Origin: Chloroflexota bacterium
GTDB lineage: Bacteria; Chloroflexota; Anaerolineae; Anaerolineales; UBA4823
NCBI GenBank assembly: GCA_017860725.1
Contig: JAGDMX010000105.1
Location: 1 to 8,363, forward strand
Direction of reading: 5' to 3'
Length of the DNA stretch: 8,363 nucleotides
The stretch's first letter is position 1. Each line of letters opens with the position of its first letter. The notes below the pieces were generated by a model. That model did not search any database. It saw only the letters and a list, made by a program, of their open reading frames with translations, and was not told the origin of the DNA. Both the position numbers and the translations under genes were made by a program. This document shows positions 1 through 6,882 of this stretch, one piece after another.

Positions 1-1767
1 CAGATCCCGGCCTCCTTCTTGAACCAGGCCTTGCCACAGGTTCAAGAAGCATTGGCCTCTAGCCTCACCTGCGATGGCCAACCCGTAACTGGACTGGACG
101 CCGCAACTTTCACCAGTTGTTTGCAAACAGCACAAGATGCTGCCCCACGAGCACTGGTCATTGCCGCCATAGCGATTCTGATCTTCGCCCTGCTGCGCGG
201 GCTGTTCTCTTTTCTCCAGGTGTTCTGGGCAGAGAAAAACTCGCAGGGTGTGGCCTTCGAGTTCCGCAATGACCTGTACGCCAAAATCCAAAAGCTGTCG
301 TTTTCCTATCATGACCGCAACCAGACCGGCCAGTTGATGATCCGCGCCACAGACGATGTCGAAAAGGTGCGCCTGTTCATCGGCCAGGGATTGTTGCAAC
401 TGGTCGGGGCAGTCTTACTGTTTGTTGGCACCCTGATTATTTTATTTTCCACGAATGCCCGCCTGACCCTGGTGATTCTGCCTATCCTGCCAGCGGCGCT
501 GATCCTGTTCATGATCTTCGGCACCATCAGCCAGCCACTGTTTGCCAAGCTGCAGATGCGCCTTTCGGCGCTTAACACCACCTTGCAGGAGAACCTGGCT
601 GGCATTAAGCTGGTGAAGGCCTTCACGCGAGAAAAGGACGAGCAGGCGAAATTTGACCAGGCCGCTACCAGCCTGATGAACCAGCAAATTGTCCTGTCGC
701 GCACCTTTGCCTTCCTCTTCCCCCTGGTCTTCCTGATTGCCAACCTCGGCCAGGCGAGCGTGCTGTATTTCGGCGGCCGCCAGATTCTCTACGGTACCCT
801 CACTTTGGGTGAATGGCAGGAGTTCAGCCTGTACCTGATCTACCTGTTCCTGCCCCTGGCCCAATTTGGCATCATCATCACCCAGCTAGGACAGGCCTCC
901 GCCTCCTCCGGTCGCGTTTTTGAAATCCTGGATGCCAAGAGTGACGTCACGGACAAGCCCGATGCCATTTCCCTGCCCACCGTTGCAGGCCAGGTCAGCT
1001 TCGAAAACGTCACCTTCCGCTACTTTGGCGGCGGTGATCCGGTGCTGCAGAACGTCAGCTTTTCCGCTCAGCCTGGGCAGACGATCGCTCTGCTGGGCGC
1101 AACCGGCTCTGGAAAAACATCAATCATCAACCTGATCCCCCGCTTCTACGATCCCTCCGCAGGCAGCATCACTATCGATGGGCACGACCTGCGTGACATC
1201 ACTCTGGATTCGCTGCGCTCGCAGATCGGCATCGTCCTGCAGGAGACTACCCTGTTCGCCGGTAGCATCCGCGAGAACATCGCCTTCGGACGCCCGGATG
1301 CGACCATGGATGAGATCCAGGCCGCTGCCAAAGCCGCGGCCGCGCATGACTTTATCATGTCCTTCCCCGAAGGCTATGACACTCCGGTGGGTGAACGCGG
1401 CGCTACCTTGAGCGGCGGCCAGAAACAGCGTGTGGCCATCGCCCGCGCCTTGTTGCTCAACCCACGCATCTTGATCCTGGACGACTCGACCAGCAGCGTT
1501 GACCTGGCCACCGAGGCCGAAATCCAACGCGCCTTGGATACACTGATGAAAGGGCGCACCAGTTTTGTCATCGCCCAGCGCATCAGCACGGTCATCAATG
1601 CCGACCAGATCCTGGTCCTCGAAAGAGGGCAGGTGGTAGCCAACGGCAAGCATGCCGAGCTGCTCGAAGACAGCCCCATCTACGCCGAAATCTACAACTC
1701 GCAGCTGGTCTCCGATACTGCCCTCGATGAGCACGCCGTGTTGGTGCCTGGCAACCCGGCCGCCTGA
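1..1767 (+). CDS. ABC exporter half-transporter, subunit with degenerate catalytic site (5' partial)
   Basis: Membrane-bound ATP-driven exporter subunit (type IV ABC, multidrug/lipid exporter family); the substrate cannot be told from sequence. The frame is open from base 1, and TM1 is missing: the window begins in the TM1-TM2 extracellular loop. The TTG at 19 is therefore unlikely to be the true start, and the gene begins upstream. Counting codons from base 1, membrane segments lie near 51-76, 126-150, 155-175, 236-258 and 272-295. The nucleotide-binding domain follows: Walker A GATGSGKTS 366-374, Q-loop Gln414, intact signature LSGGQ 470-474, Walker B with Asp494. The catalytic Glu is replaced by Asp (495), and the H-loop His by Gln (526, in IAQR). 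These substitutions are the hallmark of the TM287-type partner of heterodimeric exporters. The partner gene follows after 40 nt. Family call is firm; the heterodimer is inferred from complementary motifs. Confidence 0.93.
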   Translation, partial: QIPASFLNQALPQVQEALASSLTCDGQPVTGLDAATFTSCLQTAQDAAPRALVIAAIAILIFALLRGLFSFLQVFWAEKNSQGVAFEFRNDLYAKIQKLSFSYHDRNQTGQLMIRATDDVEKVRLFIGQGLLQLVGAVLLFVGTLIILFSTNARLTLVILPILPAALILFMIFGTISQPLFAKLQMRLSALNTTLQENLAGIKLVKAFTREKDEQAKFDQAATSLMNQQIVLSRTFAFLFPLVFLIANLGQASVLYFGGRQILYGTLTLGEWQEFSLYLIYLFLPLAQFGIIITQLGQASASSGRVFEILDAKSDVTDKPDAISLPTVAGQVSFENVTFRYFGGGDPVLQNVSFSAQPGQTIALLGATGSGKTSIINLIPRFYDPSAGSITIDGHDLRDITLDSLRSQIGIVLQETTLFAGSIRENIAFGRPDATMDEIQAAAKAAAAHDFIMSFPEGYDTPVGERGATLSGGQKQRVAIARALLLNPRILILDDSTSSVDLATEAEIQRALDTLMKGRTSFVIAQRISTVINADQILVLERGQVVANGKHAELLEDSPIYAEIYNSQLVSDTALDEHAVLVPGNPAA

Positions 1768-1807
1768 TTAGCCGTTTACCTGATTACTTTATCCAAGGAG
1801 ACACAAT

Positions 1808-3865
1808 ATGTTCGGTGGAACCGAAGGCTTACGCCGCACGCTGGAACAAGACACGATCAAGCCCAAGAATACAGGTGAAACCCTGGCCCGCTTTGGGCAT
1901 TACTTCCAACCCTACTGGCCATTGCTGCTGGTTGTGGCGGTCATCATTATCATCTCAACCTGGGCGCAGGTTACCGTACCCGAGCTGCTTGGCCAGACAG
2001 TAGATTGCTACTTAACTCCCGGCGCAATCAGCACCTTCACCAACGCACCCGGCGTGGCTCCCAGCAGCACTGCCGAGTCAAACTGCTGGCTATCAGCCGA
2101 TGCCGAGCGGCAGGGCTTCACTCAGAACCTGGTCTACAACCTGATCACCATGGGCGGCTTTGCCGCGCCCGATCCACAAAACTTGTCAACCGCGCAAGCC
2201 CTGGCCGGCCTGGGGCGTATGGTGCTGATCATCATCGCATTGTTTGTCATCACCTCCCTGCTGACCGGCCTGTCGTTCTTCGGTATGACCTGGGCAGGCT
2301 CGCACGCCTTGCGCGCCATCCGCGAGGATCTCTTCCGCCACCTGCATCGCCTGTCGCTGAATTACTACGCCGAGCACGAGGCCGGCGATTTAATGAGCCG
2401 CATCACCAACGACTCTGAAACCATCCAGCAGGCTTTCAGCTTCGCGCTGGTCAACGTCGTCAGCGGCGCCCTGCTGGTGGTATGGATCGGCTACAACATG
2501 GTCAGAGCCAGCCTGCCTTTTGCCCTGCTCAGCCTGGTGGCGGTGCCGCTGATGATCCTGGTTACCGTCTGGTTATCCTCCCAGGCGCGCAAAGCCTACC
2601 GCCGCACGCGCTTGGAGCTGGGCAGCGTAAACGCCGAATTGCAGGAAAGCATCGCCGCGGTGCGTGAGGTGCAGGCTTTTAACCGTGCCGATGAGAACAT
2701 CGAGAACTTCCGCCTGACAAACGCCGCCAACCGTGACGCCAACATCCGCGCCGTCTCTTATACCAGCGCCCTGGCCCCCAGCCTGGAAGCGATGGGCTAC
2801 CTGGCGCTGGCAATTGTGGCGCTGGTCGGTGGTCTGGCTTTGCTCAACGGCGGCGACTTGATGGGCACTACGGTCTCGTTAGGCCTGGTTATCACCTTCT
2901 TGACCTATGTACAGCGCTTCAACCAGCCGATCGCCCAAATCGCCATCCTATGGACCAACCTGCAAAATGCCATTGCTGGAGGCGAGCGCATCTTCAACCT
3001 GCTGGATGTCCAGCCCGAGCTGTCGGACAAACCGGATGCGATCAACATGCCGGACATTCAAGGCGAGGTGGTTTTCGACAATGTATGTGGTGCATATCGC
3101 CCCGACCAGCCGGTGCTGCAAAATATCAGCTTCACGGCCAAGCCAGGCCAGACGATCGCGATTGTCGGGCCGACGGGCGCCGGTAAGACCACGATCATCA
3201 ACCTGATCCCGCGCTTCTACGATGTGTGTGACGGCGCGGTGCGCATCGACAATATCGACGTGCGCGACGTTACCATGGAAAGCCTGCGCAAGCAGATCGG
3301 CATCGTCCTGCAGGACACCTTCCTGTTCAGCACCACGGTGATGGAAAATATCCGCTTCGGTCGCCCGGACGCCAGCGACGAAGAGGTGTTCGCCGCCGCT
3401 AAATATGCCCACGCCCACGAATTCATCGAGCGCCTGTCCGACGGCTACCAGACTGTGCTGGGTGAGCGCGGCAGCGGTCTGAGCCAGGGGCAGCGCCAGC
3501 TGCTCTCGATCGCCCGGGCAGCGCTGGCCAACCCACGCATCCTGATTCTGGACGAGGCTACCTCCAGTGTCGATACCCGCACCGAGCGGCTGATCCAGCA
3601 GGCATTGGAAGAACTGCTCCAGGGGCGTACCAGCTTCGTCATCGCCCACCGCCTGAGCACGATCCGCAATGCCGACATGCTCCTGGTGCTGGATCAAGGC
3701 CAGATCGTCGAGCGTGGCAGGCACGAAGAGCTGCTGGCCCGCAAAGGCTTCTATTACAACATCTATATGAGCCAGTTCTGGCGCGCTGAGGGGGCACCCG
3801 AGGCAGGCGAAACCACTGTCAGTGGCAACGGTCGCAAAGCCGGTGCGCTGGCGCCAGCCACATAA
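1808..3865 (+). CDS. ABC exporter half-transporter, subunit with catalytic Walker B and degenerate signature
   Basis: Second half of the heterodimeric ABC exporter, 685 aa. The ATG at 1808 is supported by AAGGAG at 1795-1800, 7 nt upstream. TM1 is about 37-57, followed by an unusually long extracellular segment of about 75 residues containing Cys67 and Cys93. TM2 is about 137-160 and TM3-TM6 lie near 213-229, 235-256, 323-346 and 352-375. In the nucleotide-binding domain: A-loop Tyr430, Walker A GPTGAGKTT 454-462, Q-loop Gln502, Walker B Asp582 with catalytic Glu583, and switch His614. The signature is LSQGQ (558-562) instead of LSGGQ, as in TM288. The complete catalytic site should thus pair this subunit's Walker A/B with the neighbour's LSGGQ, and the degenerate site the reverse. 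Residues after about 660 form a low-complexity tail. Probably co-transcribed with the preceding gene. Transported substrate unknown. Confidence 0.95.
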   Translation: MFGGTEGLRRTLEQDTIKPKNTGETLARFGHYFQPYWPLLLVVAVIIIISTWAQVTVPELLGQTVDCYLTPGAISTFTNAPGVAPSSTAESNCWLSADAERQGFTQNLVYNLITMGGFAAPDPQNLSTAQALAGLGRMVLIIIALFVITSLLTGLSFFGMTWAGSHALRAIREDLFRHLHRLSLNYYAEHEAGDLMSRITNDSETIQQAFSFALVNVVSGALLVVWIGYNMVRASLPFALLSLVAVPLMILVTVWLSSQARKAYRRTRLELGSVNAELQESIAAVREVQAFNRADENIENFRLTNAANRDANIRAVSYTSALAPSLEAMGYLALAIVALVGGLALLNGGDLMGTTVSLGLVITFLTYVQRFNQPIAQIAILWTNLQNAIAGGERIFNLLDVQPELSDKPDAINMPDIQGEVVFDNVCGAYRPDQPVLQNISFTAKPGQTIAIVGPTGAGKTTIINLIPRFYDVCDGAVRIDNIDVRDVTMESLRKQIGIVLQDTFLFSTTVMENIRFGRPDASDEEVFAAAKYAHAHEFIERLSDGYQTVLGERGSGLSQGQRQLLSIARAALANPRILILDEATSSVDTRTERLIQQALEELLQGRTSFVIAHRLSTIRNADMLLVLDQGQIVERGRHEELLARKGFYYNIYMSQFWRAEGAPEAGETTVSGNGRKAGALAPAT

Positions 3866-3878
3866 CCACACAACGATC

Positions 3879-3909
3879 CGGGGCAGGCTGAACAGCCTGC
3901 CCCGTTTTT
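3879..3909 (+). terminator. Rho-independent terminator after the ABC exporter operon
   Basis: An 11-bp GC-rich perfect stem (3879-3889 with 3894-3904), loop GAAC at 3890-3893, then five T residues at 3905-3909. It starts 13 nt after the stop codon of the second exporter gene. Read on the minus strand, the hairpin is not followed by a T run, so it is mainly a terminator for the exporter operon, although it lies between convergent genes and could also slow transcription out of recO. Confidence 0.9.
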
Positions 3910-3934
3910 GTTGGTCAAGTAATTTCCGGCAGGC

Positions 3935-4756
3935 TCAATTTGCTATTGGGGGCTCATCTTGATCGATGCGCCGGACGCGGCGCAAGAATGCTGGCGTGTT
4001 GAGACCGCGCTCCAGCAGGTAGGTCAGGTAATGCTGCATCAAAGCCTCCATCTCGCGGTTGATGCCTGCCGAGAGCGTCACCCGCGCCGCTTCGCTGAAT
4101 GAGCTGCGCTGAAAATGGCGCAGGTATTTTAAGGCTGGCATAGAAACGGGCAAGGCGCCAGCGGTATCCCGGCCGCATTGCGGGCAAAGCACTCCGCCCA
4201 GCGCAGCAGAAAAGAATTGATCTTGCGGCTGGATCTCCGCTCCACAGCTGGAACACTGGAATAATTGAGGCCGGAAGCCCAGCAGATCGAGCAGGCGGAT
4301 CTCGTAATAGCGCACGGCCAACTCCGGGCTGGATTGAGTACACAAGCGGCTCAAAGTATCCGCCAGCAGCCGATATATACTACGGTTTTCGCCCTCCTCA
4401 TACGTGAAGCGATCCAAAAGCTCAACCACATAGGAAGCATACGTGCTGAGCAGGAGCTCCTCGCGCAGCCGCAGGTAAGGGTCCAGTGTCTCGGCCTGGC
4501 TTACGATCGGGATATCTCTCCCACGTGCCAGCTGCAGGCTGACGCGTGTGTACGGCTCCAGGTGACCGGCCTTGCGTGAACGCGGCTTGCGCGCCCCCTT
4601 GGCGAGCGCCCGCAATTTCCCCATCTCCAAGGTGTACAGCACCAGCAGCCGGTCTGCCTCGCCCCAATCGCTGTGGCGCAGCACAACCGCCTCCACGCGA
4701 AAGCTGCGCTGGCGATGCAAAGCATCGGGCTGGGCGGTGCCATCCTGGGTGACCAT
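3935..4756 (-). CDS. recO: DNA repair protein RecO
   Basis: RecO, 273 aa, mediates RecA loading and strand annealing in the RecFOR recombination-repair pathway (cytoplasm, with RecR and SSB). The N-terminal OB-fold has the family motif at residues 20-38 (VEAVVLRHSDWGEADRLL, about 21-38). A helical domain follows, with a four-cysteine zinc-binding element of two CxxC pairs (Cys168/171 and Cys191/194), as in many non-proteobacterial RecO proteins. Length is at the upper end of normal because about 19 residues precede the usual start region. The ATG at 4756 is nevertheless favoured by a promoter -10 box placed 6 nt before it. No Shine-Dalgarno sequence is visible. The gene is monocistronic in this window, divergent from rplI and convergent with the exporter operon. 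Confidence 0.93.
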   Translation of the reverse strand: MVTQDGTAQPDALHRQRSFRVEAVVLRHSDWGEADRLLVLYTLEMGKLRALAKGARKPRSRKAGHLEPYTRVSLQLARGRDIPIVSQAETLDPYLRLREELLLSTYASYVVELLDRFTYEEGENRSIYRLLADTLSRLCTQSSPELAVRYYEIRLLDLLGFRPQLFQCSSCGAEIQPQDQFFSAALGGVLCPQCGRDTAGALPVSMPALKYLRHFQRSSFSEAARVTLSAGINREMEALMQHYLTYLLERGLNTPAFLRRVRRIDQDEPPIAN

Positions 4757-4762
4757 GGGATG

Positions 4763-4771
4763 ATTATATCA
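4763..4771 (-). promoter_or_regulatory. Extended -10 promoter of recO, probably giving a leaderless mRNA
   Basis: On the minus strand this reads TGATATAAT: a perfect TATAAT (4768 to 4763) preceded by the TGn extension. The -35 region at normal spacing is a poor match (ACGATA), which an extended -10 can compensate for. Only 6 nt (4762-4757) separate the box from the ATG at 4756, so the expected transcription start falls on or next to the A of the start codon. Seen: the sequence and spacing. Inferred: promoter activity and the leaderless transcript. Confidence 0.65.
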
Positions 4772-4790
4772 ATATCGGTTTACTTTATCG

Positions 4791-4819
4791 TTGACTCTAA
4801 ATTGACCATCTGGTACAAT
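4791..4819 (+). promoter_or_regulatory. Sigma-70-type promoter of rplI
   Basis: TTGACT at 4791-4796 and TACAAT at 4814-4819 are separated by exactly 17 nt, matching the consensus at five of six positions in each box. The predicted transcription start is near 4825-4827. It points to rplI and gives a 5' leader of about 80 nt. It lies back to back with the recO promoter, whose -10 is only about 20 nt away. Confidence 0.75.
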
Positions 4820-4824
4820 TCTGC

Positions 4825-4904
4825 GTCCCGGAGCGTTGTACCCTTCGCCCGGGTAAAGCCGCGAGCTGCGCGGCAAAATCCTGTTCAATGAAAGGGCTTG
4901 AATC
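4825..4904 (+). promoter_or_regulatory. Structured 5' leader of rplI
   Basis: Predicted untranslated leader between the rplI promoter and its GTG. It can form two short hairpins: TACCC/GGGTA (4839-4843 with 4851-4855) and the GC-rich GCCGCG/CGCGGC (4858-4863 with 4869-4874, 5-nt loop). AAAGGG at 4891-4896 is the likely ribosome binding site, 8 nt before GTG. A six-codon frame (ATG 4888 to TGA 4906-4908, MKGLES) ends overlapping the GTG start but has no ribosome binding site of its own. Whether this leader is regulatory is not known; it matches no riboswitch class I recognise. Confidence 0.45.
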
Positions 4905-5459
4905 GTGAAAGTACTGCTTTTGAAAGACATTTACAAACTAGGTCGGGCCGGCGATGTAAAGAAAGTTGCCGATGGCTACGGCCGCAACTACCTGCTGCCG
5001 CATGGATTGGCTGTTCTGGCTACCTCTGCTGCCCTCAAGCAGGCCGACCAAATCCGCACAGAAGCCACTGTCGCCCGCGAAGCGCTCAACCAGGAAATGA
5101 GTGGCGTCGCCAAGCAACTCGACGGCACCTACCTGGCCTTCCCGGCCCGGGCTGGCGAAACCGGCAAGCTCTACGGCTCAATTACTCCGCATATGGTCGC
5201 CGAATCCATTAAGACAAAAACCGGCGTGGAAGTCACCCGTCGCCAGATGGACTTCGAGCCCATCCGCACCCTGGGCGAGCATAAGATCCACATTCGCCTG
5301 ACGATGGATCTGGCCCCCGAGGTGACCGTTTTGGTGCACCGAGAAGGTGAGGCCCCTGCTCTTCCCGGTGCCAAGGCGGAGGCGGAAGTCGACACCAACG
5401 GCGAGGCGATTGCCGAAGTAAATGCCCAGGCCGTGACCGAAACGGTCGCAACCGAATAA
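4905..5459 (+). CDS. rplI: 50S ribosomal protein L9 with acidic C-terminal extension
   Basis: Ribosomal protein bL9, which binds 23S rRNA near the base of the L1 stalk and helps reading-frame maintenance. 184 aa from a GTG start with AAAGGG 8 nt upstream. The N-terminal rRNA-binding domain carries the L9 signature (GRAGDVKKVADGYGRNYLL, residues 13-31). A long helix follows at about 41-75, then the C-terminal domain with the conserved AGETGKLYGSIT stretch at 83-94. The core ends near residue 148. Residues 149-184 are an extra Ala/Glu-rich tail with eight acidic residues and one Lys, likely disordered. L9 is usually about 147-150 aa and is often in an rpsF-ssb-rpsR operon; here it stands alone with its own promoter and a downstream terminator-like hairpin. 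Confidence 0.96.
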   Translation: MKVLLLKDIYKLGRAGDVKKVADGYGRNYLLPHGLAVLATSAALKQADQIRTEATVAREALNQEMSGVAKQLDGTYLAFPARAGETGKLYGSITPHMVAESIKTKTGVEVTRRQMDFEPIRTLGEHKIHIRLTMDLAPEVTVLVHREGEAPALPGAKAEAEVDTNGEAIAEVNAQAVTETVATE

Positions 5460-5463
5460 CTGG

Positions 5464-5481
5464 GCAGCACGCCAGTGCTGC
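5464..5481 (+). other. Perfect hairpin just after the rplI stop codon
   Basis: A 7-bp perfect inverted repeat, GCAGCAC (5464-5470) and GTGCTGC (5475-5481), with loop GCCA, begins 4 nt after the rplI stop. There is no T tract behind it, so it is not itself a standard intrinsic terminator. It could protect the 3' end of the rplI mRNA. Confidence 0.5.
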
Positions 5482-5506
5482 GCAGCGGTAGGGGATATAC
5501 CGGACC

Positions 5507-5565
5507 GGACCGCCTGACGAAAGAAGAGCAATGTGTTCTTTGACGGTCTCAGGCGGTCCTTTATT
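5507..5565 (+). terminator. Terminator-like long hairpin between rplI and the RodZ-like gene
   Basis: Outer 11-bp perfect stem (5507-5517 with 5549-5559), an internal loop, an inner 6-bp stem AAAGAA/TTCTTT (5520-5525 with 5536-5541), then TTTATT at 5560-5565. It is consistent with a rho-independent terminator for rplI, with a short, interrupted T tract. Oddly, it ends only 8 nt before the next ATG and occupies the place where a promoter and ribosome binding site would be expected, so it could be an attenuator rather than a plain terminator. Confidence 0.6.
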
Positions 5566-5573
5566 CCCCACCC

Positions 5574-6845
5574 ATGGCAGAATCAATCGGTCAGCAGCTC
5601 CGTAAGGCGCGCGAGGCGCGCCATCTGAGTCTGGAACAGGTTTCCAGGACTACTCATATTCGCGTGCGCTACCTGCAAGCTTTGGAAATTGGCGATCTGG
5701 CAGTCATGCCTTCGCTGGTACAGGCGCGCGGCTTTCTGCGCGCTTACGCTGGTTTTCTTGGGTTGGATGCCGACCAGTTACTGCACTCGGTAGAAAGCAC
5801 CCCGGCAGGCGGAATGCCTGCCACCCAACCCGAGGCGGAAGAGATTCCGCTAGAAGCGCAGACCTCCGATAAAATCCTCAAAGAAATTGGCCTGGGCTTG
5901 CAACGCCAACGAGAGCTGCTAGGCCTCTCACTGGAGGACGTTGAACGCCACACACACCTGCGCCAGCATTACCTGTTAGCATTGGAGGGCGGCAACCTCA
6001 ACGGTCTGCCATCCCCGGTACAAGGGCGCGGCATGCTGGATAACTACGCCTCTTTTCTGGGCCTGGATCCGGAGCCACTGTTGCTGCGCTTTGCCGATGC
6101 TCTCCAGGCACGCCTGGCTGCCCGTCAAGCGGTCCAAAGCGATGTGCCCACCCGGCCTGCAAAAGCCCCGTCAGAGGCACCACCGCCCGGCAAAATTCGA
6201 CGGCGTTTTTCCGGCGACCTTCTGATCAGCGCGCTGCTGGTCTTTGCTCTGGCGGGATTTGCCCTATGGGGCGCGATCCGGATATTTTCCATGCGCTCAG
6301 AAACGGCTGTCTCGCCAACTGCCCCTTCAATCGCCGATATCCTGCTGGCGACCGCCACACCGACGATTACCTCTACGTTGCCCGCCGCAACAGCCACGCT
6401 ACCGGCCCCCTCCGGCATCCAGGCGACGGCTGTAATCACGGACGTGGCTGCTCTGCAAGCCACCCTGCTGGCCGGTGGCGGGCAGGAAATCGTTGCCGTG
6501 TATGTCACCGTACGCCAGCGTGCCTGGATGCAGGTGACGGTGGATGGGGATCTGGTATTCCAGGGTCGGGTCCTGCCGGGTAGCGCCTATGCTTACGAGG
6601 GGGAGGAACAGGTAGAAGTCTTAACCGGGAACGGCGCCGGCTTGCAAATCTTCTATAATCAGCAGGATTTGGGATTAATGGGGGACGCCGGGCAGATCGT
6701 GCAGCTCATATTTACCCGTGAGGGCATTGTGCAGCCTACGCCGACCGCCACACTGGCTTTGACACCCACCCCCCGACCGACCGTGACGCCAGCGCCGACC
6801 CGCACACTGCCACCGGGTTTCTTCCCCGTACCTACTGTGCCATAA
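5574..6845 (+). CDS. RodZ-like membrane protein with two tandem N-terminal helix-turn-helix domains
   Basis: 423 aa. Two Xre/RodZ-type helix-turn-helix modules lie at residues 5-70 and 105-170. A charged linker follows (basic stretch KIRRRF 207-212), then a single membrane helix at about 213-236. Next comes an outside segment rich in Thr/Ala/Pro, a C-terminal beta domain of the RodZ type (DUF4115-like, about 303-382, with WMQVTVDGDLVFQG and the LTGNGAGLQIFYN region), and a Thr/Pro-rich tail 387-423. RodZ links cytoplasmic MreB filaments to the envelope and takes part in cell-shape control; classical RodZ has one such module, and whether this protein works with MreB is inferred only. The ATG at 5574 gives the usual family N-terminus (MAESIGQQLRKAREA), but no Shine-Dalgarno is visible. 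The next gene, rimO, is a familiar genomic neighbour of RodZ-like genes. Confidence 0.88.
   Translation: MAESIGQQLRKAREARHLSLEQVSRTTHIRVRYLQALEIGDLAVMPSLVQARGFLRAYAGFLGLDADQLLHSVESTPAGGMPATQPEAEEIPLEAQTSDKILKEIGLGLQRQRELLGLSLEDVERHTHLRQHYLLALEGGNLNGLPSPVQGRGMLDNYASFLGLDPEPLLLRFADALQARLAARQAVQSDVPTRPAKAPSEAPPPGKIRRRFSGDLLISALLVFALAGFALWGAIRIFSMRSETAVSPTAPSIADILLATATPTITSTLPAATATLPAPSGIQATAVITDVAALQATLLAGGGQEIVAVYVTVRQRAWMQVTVDGDLVFQGRVLPGSAYAYEGEEQVEVLTGNGAGLQIFYNQQDLGLMGDAGQIVQLIFTREGIVQPTPTATLALTPTPRPTVTPAPTRTLPPGFFPVPTVP
5586..6083 (+). repeat. Internal duplication of the helix-turn-helix module
   Basis: Residues 5-70 (5586-5783) align without a single gap to residues 105-170 (5886-6083). 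By hand count 37 of 66 positions are identical (about 56%), at a constant offset of exactly 100 residues. Shared landmarks are IGxxL, LSLE, THxR, YLxALE, PSxVQxRG, and YAxFLGLD. The duplication is clear at protein level; the divergence shows it is not recent. Confidence 0.9.
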
Positions 6846-6846
6846 T

Positions 6847-6876
6847 CTGACCGACCTTGAATTTTATTGGTATAGA
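6847..6876 (+). promoter_or_regulatory. Extended -10 promoter of rimO, probably giving a leaderless mRNA
   Basis: TGGTATAGA at 6868-6876 is an extended -10 (TGn plus TATAGA). A weak -35-like CTGACC lies at 6847-6852, 18 nt upstream. After the box come six A residues (6877-6882) and then ATG at 6883: the same 6-nt box-to-ATG spacing as recO. No Shine-Dalgarno sequence is present. rimO may also be reached by read-through from the RodZ-like gene, which ends 37 nt upstream with no terminator visible. Confidence 0.55.
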
Positions 6877-6882
6877 AAAAAA

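Noticed and set aside
19..21. TTG as start codon of the first ABC gene
   Set aside because: The frame is open to base 1, and the protein would lack TM1, which every exporter of this family has. The real start is upstream of the window.
2948..3871. Long open frame of 307 codons on the minus strand, antisense to the second ABC gene
   Set aside because: It mirrors conserved ABC ATPase codons, has no recognisable domain or ribosome binding site, and reads as an antisense shadow in GC-rich coding sequence. The same applies to the 204-codon antisense frame at 1120-1734.
5464..5573. Possible riboswitch or T-box upstream of the RodZ-like gene
   Set aside because: No conserved core I recognise (T-box, guanidine, fluoride or preQ1 type) is visible. 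Hairpins alone support only a terminator or attenuator.
5178..5586. Minus-strand open frames overlapping the end of rplI and the following hairpin
   Set aside because: They overlap a firmly identified L9 gene and its terminator-like hairpin, and their translations resemble no known protein.
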